Shown: positions 1-7,421 of the stretch, piece by piece | Layout: every line of letters starts with the position of its first letter | How positions within the stretch are numbered: position 1 is the stretch's first letter | Origin: Elusimicrobia bacterium UBA4817 | GTDB lineage: Bacteria > Elusimicrobiota > UBA8919 | Length of the DNA: 17,480 bases | Direction of reading: 5' to 3' | NCBI GenBank assembly: GCA_002402375.1 | Contig: DHFT01000044.1 | Coordinates: 1-17,480 of the forward strand | Translations under genes and position numbers: made by a program | Notes under the pieces: generated by a model | Database searches by the model: none | Told to the model about the DNA's origin: nothing | What the model saw: only the letters and a program-made list of their open reading frames with translations

Positions 1-26
1 AGTACCTCTATTTCATAATACAAGGG

Positions 27-1091
27 ATGATGATTGAAAAAATCAGGAGCAAGATAGATAGGATAGACGAAGGAATACTTAAACTTCTAAACGAAAGAGT
101 GAAACTTGCGATTGAAATCGGGAAGATTAAATCGCAGAAAAAAGAAGATATTTTTGCGCCGGTAAGGGAGAAAGAGGTTGTATCAAATTTAGTTAAACGG
201 AATAAAGGACCATTACCAGATGAGTGTCTATCAGATATATTTCAGGAGATAGTGAATGTTTCTCGCTCAATCCAAAAAAAGTTGAAGGTATCTTATTTTG
301 GTCCCGAGGCAACTTTTACGCATCTTGCAGCAATAAAAACTTTTGGTAAATATGTTGATTATATTCCCGTTGAATCAATCAAAGATGTTTTTACCGAAAT
401 AGAAAAAGGTCGTGCCGACTACGGGGTTGTGCCGATAGAGAATTCAACCGAAGGTGTTGTAAATCACACACTGGATATGTTTGTTGATTCCGATTTGAAG
501 ATTACATCGGAAATATTTCTGGAAATTTCCCATTATTTGTTGTCCAACGAAACTTCAATTCAAAAAATAAAAAAGGTTTATTCTCATCCTCAGGCGATTG
601 CACAGACAAGAAATTGGATTGAAAAAAATCTGAAAGATATTAAAGTGGTGGAAGTTGCTTCTACTTCCGTCGCTGCCCGTCTTGCCAAAAAAGAAAAAGG
701 CACTGCTGCAATATCTTCAGTTGTTGCAAGCGAAATTTACGGACTTAACATACTTGCGAAAAACATAGAGGACTATAAAAATAATTTCACAAGATTTCTT
801 GTAATAGGCAGGCAAAATCCGCCGTCTTCAGGACACGATAAAACATCAATAATGTTTTCTGTAAAAGACCGTGTCGGTGTGCTTCACGATACGCTTGTCC
901 CGTTTAAAAAATACGGACTTAATCTTACAAAAATTGAATCCAGACCGACAAAAAAAAAGGCATGGGAATATATATTCTTCGTTGATTTCGTGGGTCATAT
1001 TGACGCTCAAAATGTAAAAAAGGCGTTATCGGAACTTGAAAAAAGTTGTTCAGTATTGAAAGTTCTCGGTTCCTATCCGGTTGGAGAATAA
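27..1091 (+). CDS. pheA: Bifunctional chorismate mutase / prephenate dehydratase (P-protein)
   Basis: Cytoplasmic enzyme that turns chorismate into prephenate and then phenylpyruvate, the committed steps to phenylalanine. Of 354 residues, about 1-85 form an AroQ-type helical chorismate mutase, about 88-270 the prephenate dehydratase, and about 275-352 an ACT regulatory domain. Visible dehydratase motifs are GPEATFTH, VPIENSTEGVV and the catalytic NFTRF (T255-R256-F257). The ACT domain has the ESRP motif that binds phenylalanine in this family, so feedback inhibition by Phe is expected. Two adjacent ATG codons (27 and 30) are possible starts. The AAGGG at 22-26 is very close to both, so the exact start is uncertain. 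The length is normal for the family. It is the first complete gene of a tight aromatic operon, with hisC following after 3 nt. The promoter must lie upstream of the window. Confidence 0.96.
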   Translation: MMIEKIRSKIDRIDEGILKLLNERVKLAIEIGKIKSQKKEDIFAPVREKEVVSNLVKRNKGPLPDECLSDIFQEIVNVSRSIQKKLKVSYFGPEATFTHLAAIKTFGKYVDYIPVESIKDVFTEIEKGRADYGVVPIENSTEGVVNHTLDMFVDSDLKITSEIFLEISHYLLSNETSIQKIKKVYSHPQAIAQTRNWIEKNLKDIKVVEVASTSVAARLAKKEKGTAAISSVVASEIYGLNILAKNIEDYKNNFTRFLVIGRQNPPSSGHDKTSIMFSVKDRVGVLHDTLVPFKKYGLNLTKIESRPTKKKAWEYIFFVDFVGHIDAQNVKKALSELEKSCSVLKVLGSYPVGE

Positions 1092-1094
1092 TAT

Positions 1095-2189
1095 ATGAAA
1101 AATTTTGTCAGAAAAAATATCTTGAATTTTCAGCCGTATATTCCCGGCAAACCCATTGATGATGTCCGGCGTGAATTCAATCTTAAAAGGGTTATTAAAA
1201 TTGCTTCTAACGAAAATCCGTTAGGGCCATCTCCGAAGGCAGTTCATGCAATAAAAAGAATGATAAATAAAATTCATATCTATCCCGACGGTTATTGTTT
1301 TGAGTTAAGAAAAAAAATTGCTGAAGTTTATAATGTTGCGGAAAATCAAATTATTTTCGGAAATGGCACCGACGAAATAATAGAGCTTATCGGAAAAACA
1401 TTTCTAAATCCGGAGGATGAAATAATCATATCGGAACATGCGTTTATCAGGTATAAAATGGCTGGTGACTTAATGGGATGTAAGGTCATTGAAGTTCCGA
1501 TGAAGAATTTGAAACACGATTTGGACGCAATGGCAACCGCTGTAACAACAAAAACAAAAATCGTATTCATTTGTAATCCGAACAATCCGACGGGAACATA
1601 TAATACAAAAAAAGAATTTGAAAATTATTTTTCCAAACTACTTGCTGCCCGTCGCTCGCCACTCACTTTTATTGACGAGGCATACTCCGAATATGCGGAC
1701 GAAAAAGATTATCCGCTTGGGCTTGATTATCTCAAAAAAGGACTTAATGTAATGTTTTCAAGAACATTTTCCAAAATATACGGTCTTGCGGGTTTAAGAA
1801 TCGGATACGGAATTGCATCAGCAGAAATTATATCATATCTTGAGAGAATTCGCCCGCCGTTTAATGTGTCTTCCGTCGCCCAAGCAGGCGCCGTTGCTGC
1901 CTTGGACGACCGTCAGCATATTAAAAAATCCAAAGAATTAGTTTCACACGAAAAAAAATATCTATATGAAGAACTTGAAAAAATAGGGCTGGAATATATC
2001 CCGTCCGTTGCAAATTTTATTTTAATAAATGTTAAGCAGAACGGACAGATTATTTTTGAAAAACTTTTAAGAAAAGGCATAATCGTAAGGGCGATGGGGG
2101 AATACGGACTTAAAAATTACATAAGAGTAACCGTCGGCACTCCGTCGGAAAATAGAAAATTTATCAAGGAGGTTACAAAAGTAATATGA
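1095..2189 (+). CDS. hisC: Histidinol-phosphate / aromatic aminotransferase (class I/II PLP enzyme)
   Basis: A 364-residue PLP-dependent aminotransferase of the HisC family. It has the SNENPLGPSP N-terminal motif, NPNNPTGT, FIDEAYSEY, and the Schiff-base lysine K227 in RTFSKIYGLAGLRIGYG. HisC converts imidazole acetol phosphate to histidinol phosphate, and many HisC-family enzymes also transaminate phenylpyruvate and 4-hydroxyphenylpyruvate. It lies between pheA and aroF/tyrA, and no other his gene is visible, so the last step of Phe and Tyr synthesis is a likely main job (inference from context). The start ATG has GGAG 8 nt upstream inside the end of pheA. The gene overlaps aroF by ATGA. A short GC-rich run (about 1645-1666, encoding part of AARRSPL before FIDEAY) differs in composition from its surroundings. 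Confidence 0.92.
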   Translation: MKNFVRKNILNFQPYIPGKPIDDVRREFNLKRVIKIASNENPLGPSPKAVHAIKRMINKIHIYPDGYCFELRKKIAEVYNVAENQIIFGNGTDEIIELIGKTFLNPEDEIIISEHAFIRYKMAGDLMGCKVIEVPMKNLKHDLDAMATAVTTKTKIVFICNPNNPTGTYNTKKEFENYFSKLLAARRSPLTFIDEAYSEYADEKDYPLGLDYLKKGLNVMFSRTFSKIYGLAGLRIGYGIASAEIISYLERIRPPFNVSSVAQAGAVAALDDRQHIKKSKELVSHEKKYLYEELEKIGLEYIPSVANFILINVKQNGQIIFEKLLRKGIIVRAMGEYGLKNYIRVTVGTPSENRKFIKEVTKVI

Positions 2190-3199
2190 TTTTAACATTA
2201 AAGCCGCCCGCGACAAAAAAAGATGTGGATGCGATTTGTAAAAAAATTAAGGAATTGGGTTTTGCCCCGCATTTGTCAAAGGGGAAAGATGTTACCGTTA
2301 TAGGGGTTATCGGGCAGAATGCCATTTTAAGAAGAGACGTTTTTGAGGCGATGGACAGCGTTGCCTTTATTACCCCGATTTCAAAACCGTACAAAATTGT
2401 AAGCCGTGAATTCAAAAAAGAAAATACCGTCATAAAAATCGGCGACATAAAAATCGGCGGGCATAACATTGTCGTCGCGGCCGGTCCCTGCTCCGTTGAA
2501 ACAAAAGAATTGCTTTTTGAAATTGCAAAGAAGGTAAAAATTTCCGGTGCAAGTATGATAAGAGGCGGGGCATTCAAGCCGAGGACATCTCCTTATGCGT
2601 TTCAGGGCTTGGGAGAAAGGGGATTAAAATATCTCGCCGAGGTTAGCAGAGTGATGGAGATGCCTGTTATTACGGAAGCGATGAATGTGAATCAGGTCTC
2701 GCTTGTTGCACGGTATGCCGACATTGTACAAATAGGTGCAAGAAATATGCAGAATTTTGACTTACTGAAAGAAGCCGGGAGAACGAAGAAACCGGTTTTA
2801 CTTAAACGGGGACTTTCGGCGACTATTGAAGAATTTTTAATGGCTGCGGAATATGTCATGTCACAAGGAAACTACAACGTTATTTTGTGCGAAAGAGGAA
2901 TCCGGACTTTTGAGACATCAACCAGATTCACGCTGGATTTAAGTGCCGTGCCGGTGATTAAAAAACTTTCGCATCTGCCGGTTTTCGTGGACCCGTCGCA
3001 CGGATTGGGTGTCCGCGAATATATTCCCGCTATGTCCAAAGCGGCAATCGCATGTGGCGCCGACGGTTTAATAATTGAAGTTCACCCGCATCCGGAAAAA
3101 GCATTATCCGACGGTCCGCAATCGTTGTTACCGGAACAATTTGATAAAATGATGAATGAACTAAAAGCAGTTGCAAGAGCGGTGGGCAGAGAAATATGA
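2186..3199 (+). CDS. aroF: 3-deoxy-7-phosphoheptulonate (DAHP) synthase, type I-beta with N-terminal regulatory domain
   Basis: Condenses phosphoenolpyruvate and erythrose 4-phosphate to DAHP, the entry step of the shikimate pathway. The 337 residues consist of a ferredoxin-like N-terminal regulatory domain (about 1-70) and a TIM-barrel catalytic domain. Visible motifs are GPCSVE (C102), RGGAFKPRTSPYAFQG, QIGARNMQNF, LLKRG, ILCERGIRTFE, DPSHG (H272), IIEVHPHP (E298) and the following D309. The metal ligands C102, H272, E298 and D309 fall at the same residue numbers I recall for the Thermotoga maritima enzyme, which is of nearly identical length. The N-terminal domain in this subfamily mediates feedback inhibition by Tyr or Phe. 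It is coupled by ATGA overlaps to hisC upstream and tyrA downstream. Confidence 0.97.
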   Translation: MILTLKPPATKKDVDAICKKIKELGFAPHLSKGKDVTVIGVIGQNAILRRDVFEAMDSVAFITPISKPYKIVSREFKKENTVIKIGDIKIGGHNIVVAAGPCSVETKELLFEIAKKVKISGASMIRGGAFKPRTSPYAFQGLGERGLKYLAEVSRVMEMPVITEAMNVNQVSLVARYADIVQIGARNMQNFDLLKEAGRTKKPVLLKRGLSATIEEFLMAAEYVMSQGNYNVILCERGIRTFETSTRFTLDLSAVPVIKKLSHLPVFVDPSHGLGVREYIPAMSKAAIACGADGLIIEVHPHPEKALSDGPQSLLPEQFDKMMNELKAVARAVGREI

Positions 3200-4041
3200 T
3201 AGTTTCAATAATCGGTGTCGGACTTATCGGCGGGTCAATAGGATTGGCAATTAAGTCGGAATTAAAAGTTAAAAAAGTTATTGGTATAGGAAGAAATCTT
3301 AAACGATTGAAACTTGCCAAAAAAATCGGTGCGGTTGATGAAATTACTACCGACATAAACGAAGGCGTTAAGAATGCCGATATTGTTTTTGTCTGTCTTC
3401 CCGTCGGACTTATCGCGGAAACAGTAAAAAATATTCTACCGGTTTGCAAAAAAGGTGCGATAATTACGGATGTCGGCAGTGTAAAAGAACCAATCGTTTC
3501 AGAAGTAGAAAAGTTTTTAGATACTTCCTACTCCCTACTCCCTACTCCCTGCCATTTCGTCGGCGGTCATCCGATTGCCGGTTCGGAAAAAACATCGGTG
3601 AAATATGCATCGAAAAATCTTTTTGAAAATGCGGTTGTCGTTCTTACACCGACTAAGAAAACGGATAAGAAATCTTTGGATATAGTAAAAAAACTTTGGG
3701 AAAAAATGAAAGCAAAAGTAAAAATTATGTCACCTGCCCGCCACGACAAAATCCTCTCTATTACGAGTCATCTGCCGCACGCCGTAGCATTCGCTCTGGT
3801 AAATTCGGCGGATAATTTTGAATTTGCCGGGAACGGTTTCAGAGATACAACGCGTATCGCATCTTCCGACCCTGAAATGTGGGCGGATATAATTTTTAAT
3901 AACCAAACAAATGTTCGGCAAGCCATAAAAAGAATAAAGTTTGAATTGGAAAAAATAGAAAAAGCAAAGACAAAAGAGGAACTTGCTAAAATTTTCAGAA
4001 AAGCCAAGCAGAAAAGAGATTACTATGTTCATAAAAGGTGA
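3196..4041 (+). CDS. tyrA: Prephenate dehydrogenase
   Basis: NAD(P)-dependent oxidative decarboxylation of prephenate to 4-hydroxyphenylpyruvate, the tyrosine branch. The 281-residue protein begins with a Rossmann fold (GVGLIGGS, residues 7-14) and has the family motifs GGHPIAGSEKTS, LTPTKKTD and SHLPHAVAFAL, followed by a helical dimerisation domain. No ACT domain is fused. Immediately before GGHPIAGSE the protein carries an unusual stretch, SYSLLPTPCHF, most of which is encoded by a CCCTACT heptamer tandem repeat (3526-3550). The reading frame remains open across it, so the gene is probably functional with a small loop insertion. The start overlaps aroF by ATGA, and the end overlaps aroA by 17 nt. 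Confidence 0.95.
   Translation: MIVSIIGVGLIGGSIGLAIKSELKVKKVIGIGRNLKRLKLAKKIGAVDEITTDINEGVKNADIVFVCLPVGLIAETVKNILPVCKKGAIITDVGSVKEPIVSEVEKFLDTSYSLLPTPCHFVGGHPIAGSEKTSVKYASKNLFENAVVVLTPTKKTDKKSLDIVKKLWEKMKAKVKIMSPARHDKILSITSHLPHAVAFALVNSADNFEFAGNGFRDTTRIASSDPEMWADIIFNNQTNVRQAIKRIKFELEKIEKAKTKEELAKIFRKAKQKRDYYVHKR
3526..3550. repeat. Heptamer tandem repeat (CCCTACT) inside tyrA
   Basis: About 3.5 copies of a 7-bp unit, with a degenerate first copy TCCTACT (3526-3532), then CCCTACT at 3533-3539 and 3540-3546 and a partial CCCT. Because the unit is 7 bp, three copies add exactly seven codons and keep the frame. The run is C-rich compared with the AT-rich gene. It resembles the short tandemly repeated heptamers known from cyanobacterial genomes in kind, not in sequence. 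Confidence 0.85.
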
Positions 4042-5275
4042 AATAGAAGTTGCACCGGACAAATCAATATCACACAGGGCGTTGATGATTTCCGCAATTG
4101 CAGAAGGCACTTCCCGTATAAAAAATTTCTTAAAAGCAGACGACTGCATTTCCACAATGAACTGCCTTAAAAAACTCGGCGTAGATATTGCCGAAAAAGA
4201 CGGAGAAATTATTGTAAAGGGAAATGGTTTGAAATTAAAAGGGTCATCGGCGATTTTGGATGCGGGTAACTCAGGGACGACTGTTCGGCTTTTATCGGGA
4301 ATTTTAGTGGGACAAAATTTTACGACTAAAATTACAGGAGATGAATCGCTTTCAAAAAGGCCGATGAAAAGAATTGTTGAGCCGCTTGAAAAAATGGGAG
4401 CGAAAATGAAATCAAAGAACGGGTATTTGCCGATTGAAATTGAAGGCGGAAATTTGAAACCGATAAATTACGATTCAAAAATATCTTCCGCACAGGTAAA
4501 ATCGTGCGTTTTGTTTGCGGGGCTTTCTGCCGCCGGTGTTACCAGTTTTACCGAGCCGGAACAATCCCGCGACCACACGGAAAGAATGCTGAAAAATTTC
4601 GGTGCGAAGGTAGAGATTAATAAAAATACGGTTTCAATAAAAGGCATTGCAAAACTTCATCCTTCAGATGTTTTTATCCCGGGTGATATTTCTTCCGCGG
4701 CATTTTTTGTGGTTGCAGTAGCAATAGTCAAGAATTCAGAATTAAAAATAAAAAATGTCGGTGTAAATCCGACAAGAACAGGAATTATTGATGTTCTAAA
4801 AAGAATGTGCGCAAAAATTGAAATTGAAAATAAGAGAGAAATTGCCGGCGAACCGATTGCCGATATAATTGTAAAGTCATCTGATTTGAAATCAACAAAC
4901 ATTGAACGAAGTGAAATACCGCTTTTGATTGACGAAATTCCGATAATCGCGGTAGCGGCGACCCAGGCGGAAGGAATTACAAAAATAACAGGTGCAAAAG
5001 AACTCCGCGTGAAAGAAACGGACCGTTTGAAAGCGATGTCATCAGAATTAAGAAAAATGGGTGCGGATATTCAGGAACTTGAAGACGGCTTGATAATAAA
5101 AGGCCCGACAAAATTAAAAGGTGCGAAAGTTGATTCATACAAAGACCACAGAATTGCGATGTCGTTGGCAATCGCTTCGCTTATTGCCGAAGGCAAAACC
5201 GAAATTTTAGATAAGGACTGCGTAAACATTTCGTTTCCCGAATTTTGGTGTTTATTCGGAAAAATCAAACAATGA
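4025..5275 (+). CDS. aroA: 3-phosphoshikimate 1-carboxyvinyltransferase (EPSP synthase)
   Basis: Transfers the enolpyruvyl group of PEP to shikimate 3-phosphate, giving EPSP, the precursor of chorismate. The 416-residue protein has the two-domain inside-out fold signatures: DKSISHR at the N-terminus, DAGNSGTTVRLLSG, DESLSKRPMKR, SAQVKSCVLFAGL, EPEQSRDHTERML, DEIPI, ELRVKETDRL, and YKDHRIAMSLA near the end. An in-frame ATG lies further upstream at 3983, but ATG 4025 is preferred. It begins MFIKGEIEVAPDKSISHR in family register, has AAGAGA about 7 nt upstream, and overlaps tyrA by only 17 nt. The end overlaps cmk by ATGA. The NSGTT form of the PEP-binding loop is of the Bacillus-like type. Confidence 0.95.
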   Translation: MFIKGEIEVAPDKSISHRALMISAIAEGTSRIKNFLKADDCISTMNCLKKLGVDIAEKDGEIIVKGNGLKLKGSSAILDAGNSGTTVRLLSGILVGQNFTTKITGDESLSKRPMKRIVEPLEKMGAKMKSKNGYLPIEIEGGNLKPINYDSKISSAQVKSCVLFAGLSAAGVTSFTEPEQSRDHTERMLKNFGAKVEINKNTVSIKGIAKLHPSDVFIPGDISSAAFFVVAVAIVKNSELKIKNVGVNPTRTGIIDVLKRMCAKIEIENKREIAGEPIADIIVKSSDLKSTNIERSEIPLLIDEIPIIAVAATQAEGITKITGAKELRVKETDRLKAMSSELRKMGADIQELEDGLIIKGPTKLKGAKVDSYKDHRIAMSLAIASLIAEGKTEILDKDCVNISFPEFWCLFGKIKQ

Positions 5276-5946
5276 GGAAAAAAATTGTTGTAGCGATTGA
5301 TGGGCCTGCGGGTGCCGGGAAATCAACGATAGCGAAAATCGTCGCCAGAGAACTGGGTTATCTTTATATTGACACGGGTGCTATGTATCGTGCTATTACT
5401 TGGAAGGCGATGGCTAATAAAATTGACTTGCGGGATGAAAGAAAAATCGTTGAGATGTCAAAGAAGACCGGTATTAAACTTGTTCAGTCGGATGATAATT
5501 TGAAAATTTTTGTAGACGGTAAAAATGTTTCCGAAAAAATCCGCTCCGAAAATATCACAAAGAACACAAATACCATCGCGGCAATTCAAGGGGTTAGGAA
5601 AATTTTAAGAGATAAGCAGCGGCTTCTTGGCAGAAATGGCGGGGTTGTAATGGAGGGAAGAGACATCGGGACTGCGGTTTTTCCGGCTGCTGAAAAAAAA
5701 TTTTATCTTGATGCTAAACCGAAGGAACGGGCAGTAAGACGTTGGAGCGAACTTAAAGCAAAAGGCAAAAGGGTCTCACTTAAAAAAATCGCCGAAGCGA
5801 TAAGAAAAAGGGATTATCGCGACATACACAGAGGAATTAGCCCGCTTAAGAAAGCAAAGGATGCTATCGTTATTGACTCAACATCTCTGACGCAAAGACA
5901 GGTTGCACAAAAAATACTTGACAGAATCACGGAATCAAACGGATGA
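5272..5946 (+). CDS. cmk: Cytidylate kinase
   Basis: Phosphorylates CMP and dCMP to the diphosphates using ATP, in the cytoplasm. The 224 residues start MRKKIVVAIDGPAGAGKST, with a P-loop at about 11-19. YIDTGAMYRAITW, EGRDIGTAVFPAA and the arginine-rich lid RRWSELKAKGKR follow, then RDYRDIHRGISPLKKAKDA and VIDST at the end. An in-frame ATG at 5245 would add nine residues from the aroA overlap. ATG 5272 is chosen because it gives the family N-terminus and forms an ATGA junction with aroA. plsC follows through another ATGA overlap. The aroA-cmk-plsC-ispH-rpsA neighbourhood is a recurrent bacterial arrangement. Confidence 0.96.
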   Translation: MRKKIVVAIDGPAGAGKSTIAKIVARELGYLYIDTGAMYRAITWKAMANKIDLRDERKIVEMSKKTGIKLVQSDDNLKIFVDGKNVSEKIRSENITKNTNTIAAIQGVRKILRDKQRLLGRNGGVVMEGRDIGTAVFPAAEKKFYLDAKPKERAVRRWSELKAKGKRVSLKKIAEAIRKRDYRDIHRGISPLKKAKDAIVIDSTSLTQRQVAQKILDRITESNG

Positions 5947-6545
5947 TATATTGGCTGGGCTGGTTAATTTCAAGAATAATTTTTAACACAGTTTATCGTC
6001 GGAAAATAATCGGCTTAGAAAATTTGCCTAAAAGCGGTTCATATATTTTAGCCGCAAATCACAAAAGTTATGCCGACCCGCCCCTTGTGGGAAGTTGCAT
6101 AAAGAAAAAAATATACTACATCGCAAAAAAGGAACTTTTTAGAGTTCCCGTTTTCGGCTGGCTTATAAAAAAAGCGAATGCGTTTCCGGTTGACAGGGAC
6201 ACTGCCGATGCCGGAGCATTAAAGAATGCATTGAAAATTTTACAGTCGGGAAATATACTTTTGGTTTTTCCCGAAGGCACACGATATAAACCGGGAAAAA
6301 TCAGAAAATTAAAAAACGGTGCAGCGATGCTGTCAATTGCTTCAAATTCGCCGGTTGTCCCTGTTGCCATAATAAACTCCGACAAACTTTCAAGTTTCAA
6401 AAAAATAAAAATAAAATTCGGCGTTCCTATGAGATTTGAATCCACAGAAAATTACGACGTAATCACGAATAAAATAATGTCGGAAATAGAAAAGTTGAAA
6501 AATGAACCCCGCCCTTCCTGCATAAAACAGAAAGGTGCCGGGTAA
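5943..6545 (+). CDS. plsC: 1-acyl-sn-glycerol-3-phosphate acyltransferase
   Basis: Acylates lysophosphatidic acid to phosphatidic acid at the cytoplasmic membrane, the second step of phospholipid synthesis. The 200-residue protein starts with a hydrophobic segment (about 1-17). It has the catalytic H-x4-D motif at H40-D45 (NHKSYADP) and the glycerol-phosphate-binding FPEGTR at 109-114, followed by VPVAI. The domain seems to end near EIEKLK. The last about 14 residues (NEPRPSCIKQKGAG) are encoded by the left half of an inverted repeat at 6507-6567 and look like an acquired tail. The start overlaps cmk by ATGA. Confidence 0.92.
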   Translation: MIYWLGWLISRIIFNTVYRRKIIGLENLPKSGSYILAANHKSYADPPLVGSCIKKKIYYIAKKELFRVPVFGWLIKKANAFPVDRDTADAGALKNALKILQSGNILLVFPEGTRYKPGKIRKLKNGAAMLSIASNSPVVPVAIINSDKLSSFKKIKIKFGVPMRFESTENYDVITNKIMSEIEKLKNEPRPSCIKQKGAG

Positions 6546-6567
6546 AATTAGGGAAGGAAGGGCTGGG
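6507..6567. repeat. Imperfect inverted repeat across the plsC stop and ispH start
   Basis: The left arm (6507-6518, CCCCGCCCTTCC) pairs with the right arm (6556-6567, GGAAGGGCTGGG) over 12 positions with one mismatch. The element encodes the C-terminal tail of plsC, contains its stop codon (6543-6545), and supplies the purine-rich GGGAAGGAAGGG and the first base of the GTG start of ispH. In RNA the stem would hide the ribosome binding site and start codon. It may be a dispersed repeat that landed at the gene junction. No poly-T follows, so it is not an intrinsic terminator. Confidence 0.6.
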
Positions 6568-7421
6568 TGAAGATATTAATCGCTAAAAATTCCGGTTTTT
6601 GTTTCGGCGTCCGTCGTGCTATAGATATTGCTTTGAGCGTTTCAAAAAAATCCGGCAGTGTCTATACGATAGGTCCCATAATTCATAACCCGCAGGTGGT
6701 AGAGGAACTTGAAAACAAAGGCGTAAAAGTTATTCGGAAATTGTCGGATATAAACTCTGGGAGCATAATAATCCGTGCCCATGGTGTTCCGAAAAATATT
6801 TTTGATGAAGCGAAAGCGAAAGGCATAAAGATATTGGATGCCACTTGTCCGTTTGTTACGAGGTCTAAAAATTATGCAGAAAAACTTGCAAAAGAGGGTT
6901 ATAAAATAATTATAATAGGAAATCCGAAGCATCCGGAAATAAAATATATTTTTTCGTATCTGCCGAAAAATACCGTTATATTGAAGACAAATGAGGACAT
7001 AAAAAAACTAAAATTTTTTCCGAAAATAGGCATCATTACACAAACAACTCAATCACCGGAAAACTTTATAAAAATTGCTGCCGGACTTCTCGGTTATTCA
7101 AACGAGTTCAAGATATTCAATACTATTTGCCCCGACGCTATAAACAGGCAGAAGGAAACAATGAAAATGGCGGGGAAGTGCGATGTTATGTTTGTCATCG
7201 GAGGAAAAAATTCTGCGAATACCAAACGGCTTGCCGCCATTTCAAAAAAAATCCGAAAAAAAACTTATCACATAGAAACGGCGCAAAATTTAAAAAACGA
7301 ATGGTTAAAAAATGCGAAATGCGTCGGAATTGTTGCAGGTGCTTCAACACCGGATTGGATTATAAAAGAAGTAGTTAGAAAAATAAAAAAGGAGGATAGG
7401 AAAGTAGTATGGAAGAGATGA
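6567..7421 (+). CDS. ispH: 4-hydroxy-3-methylbut-2-enyl diphosphate reductase
   Basis: Fe-S enzyme that reduces HMBPP to IPP and DMAPP, the last step of the MEP isoprenoid pathway. All three cluster-binding cysteines are present: C12 in GFCFGVRRAI, C94 in DATCPFV and C188 in NTICPDAI. Other family motifs are GPIIHNPQVVEEL, RAHGV, NPKHPEIKYI, TTQSPENF, GGKNSANTKRLA and GIVAGASTPDWIIKEV. The length (284) is typical. The start is GTG at 6567, which gives the family N-terminus. Its ribosome binding site lies in a G-rich inverted repeat shared with the end of plsC. The 3' end overlaps rpsA by 13 nt. Some Clostridia fuse these two proteins, so the overlap fits a common coupling. Confidence 0.97.
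   Translation: MKILIAKNSGFCFGVRRAIDIALSVSKKSGSVYTIGPIIHNPQVVEELENKGVKVIRKLSDINSGSIIIRAHGVPKNIFDEAKAKGIKILDATCPFVTRSKNYAEKLAKEGYKIIIIGNPKHPEIKYIFSYLPKNTVILKTNEDIKKLKFFPKIGIITQTTQSPENFIKIAAGLLGYSNEFKIFNTICPDAINRQKETMKMAGKCDVMFVIGGKNSANTKRLAAISKKIRKKTYHIETAQNLKNEWLKNAKCVGIVAGASTPDWIIKEVVRKIKKEDRKVVWKR

Noticed and set aside
2173..2577. Minus-strand open frame of 134 codons opposite aroF, and similar minus-strand frames elsewhere
   Set aside because: They lie opposite well-conserved genes, lack ribosome binding sites and recognisable domains, and arise from coding-strand bias.
3983..4024. Longer aroA start
   Set aside because: It would overlap tyrA by 59 nt and add residues absent from the family. 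ATG 4025 has a ribosome binding site and the expected N-terminus.
5245..5271. Longer cmk start
   Set aside because: The extra nine residues come from the aroA overlap. ATG 5272 forms an ATGA junction and gives the family start.
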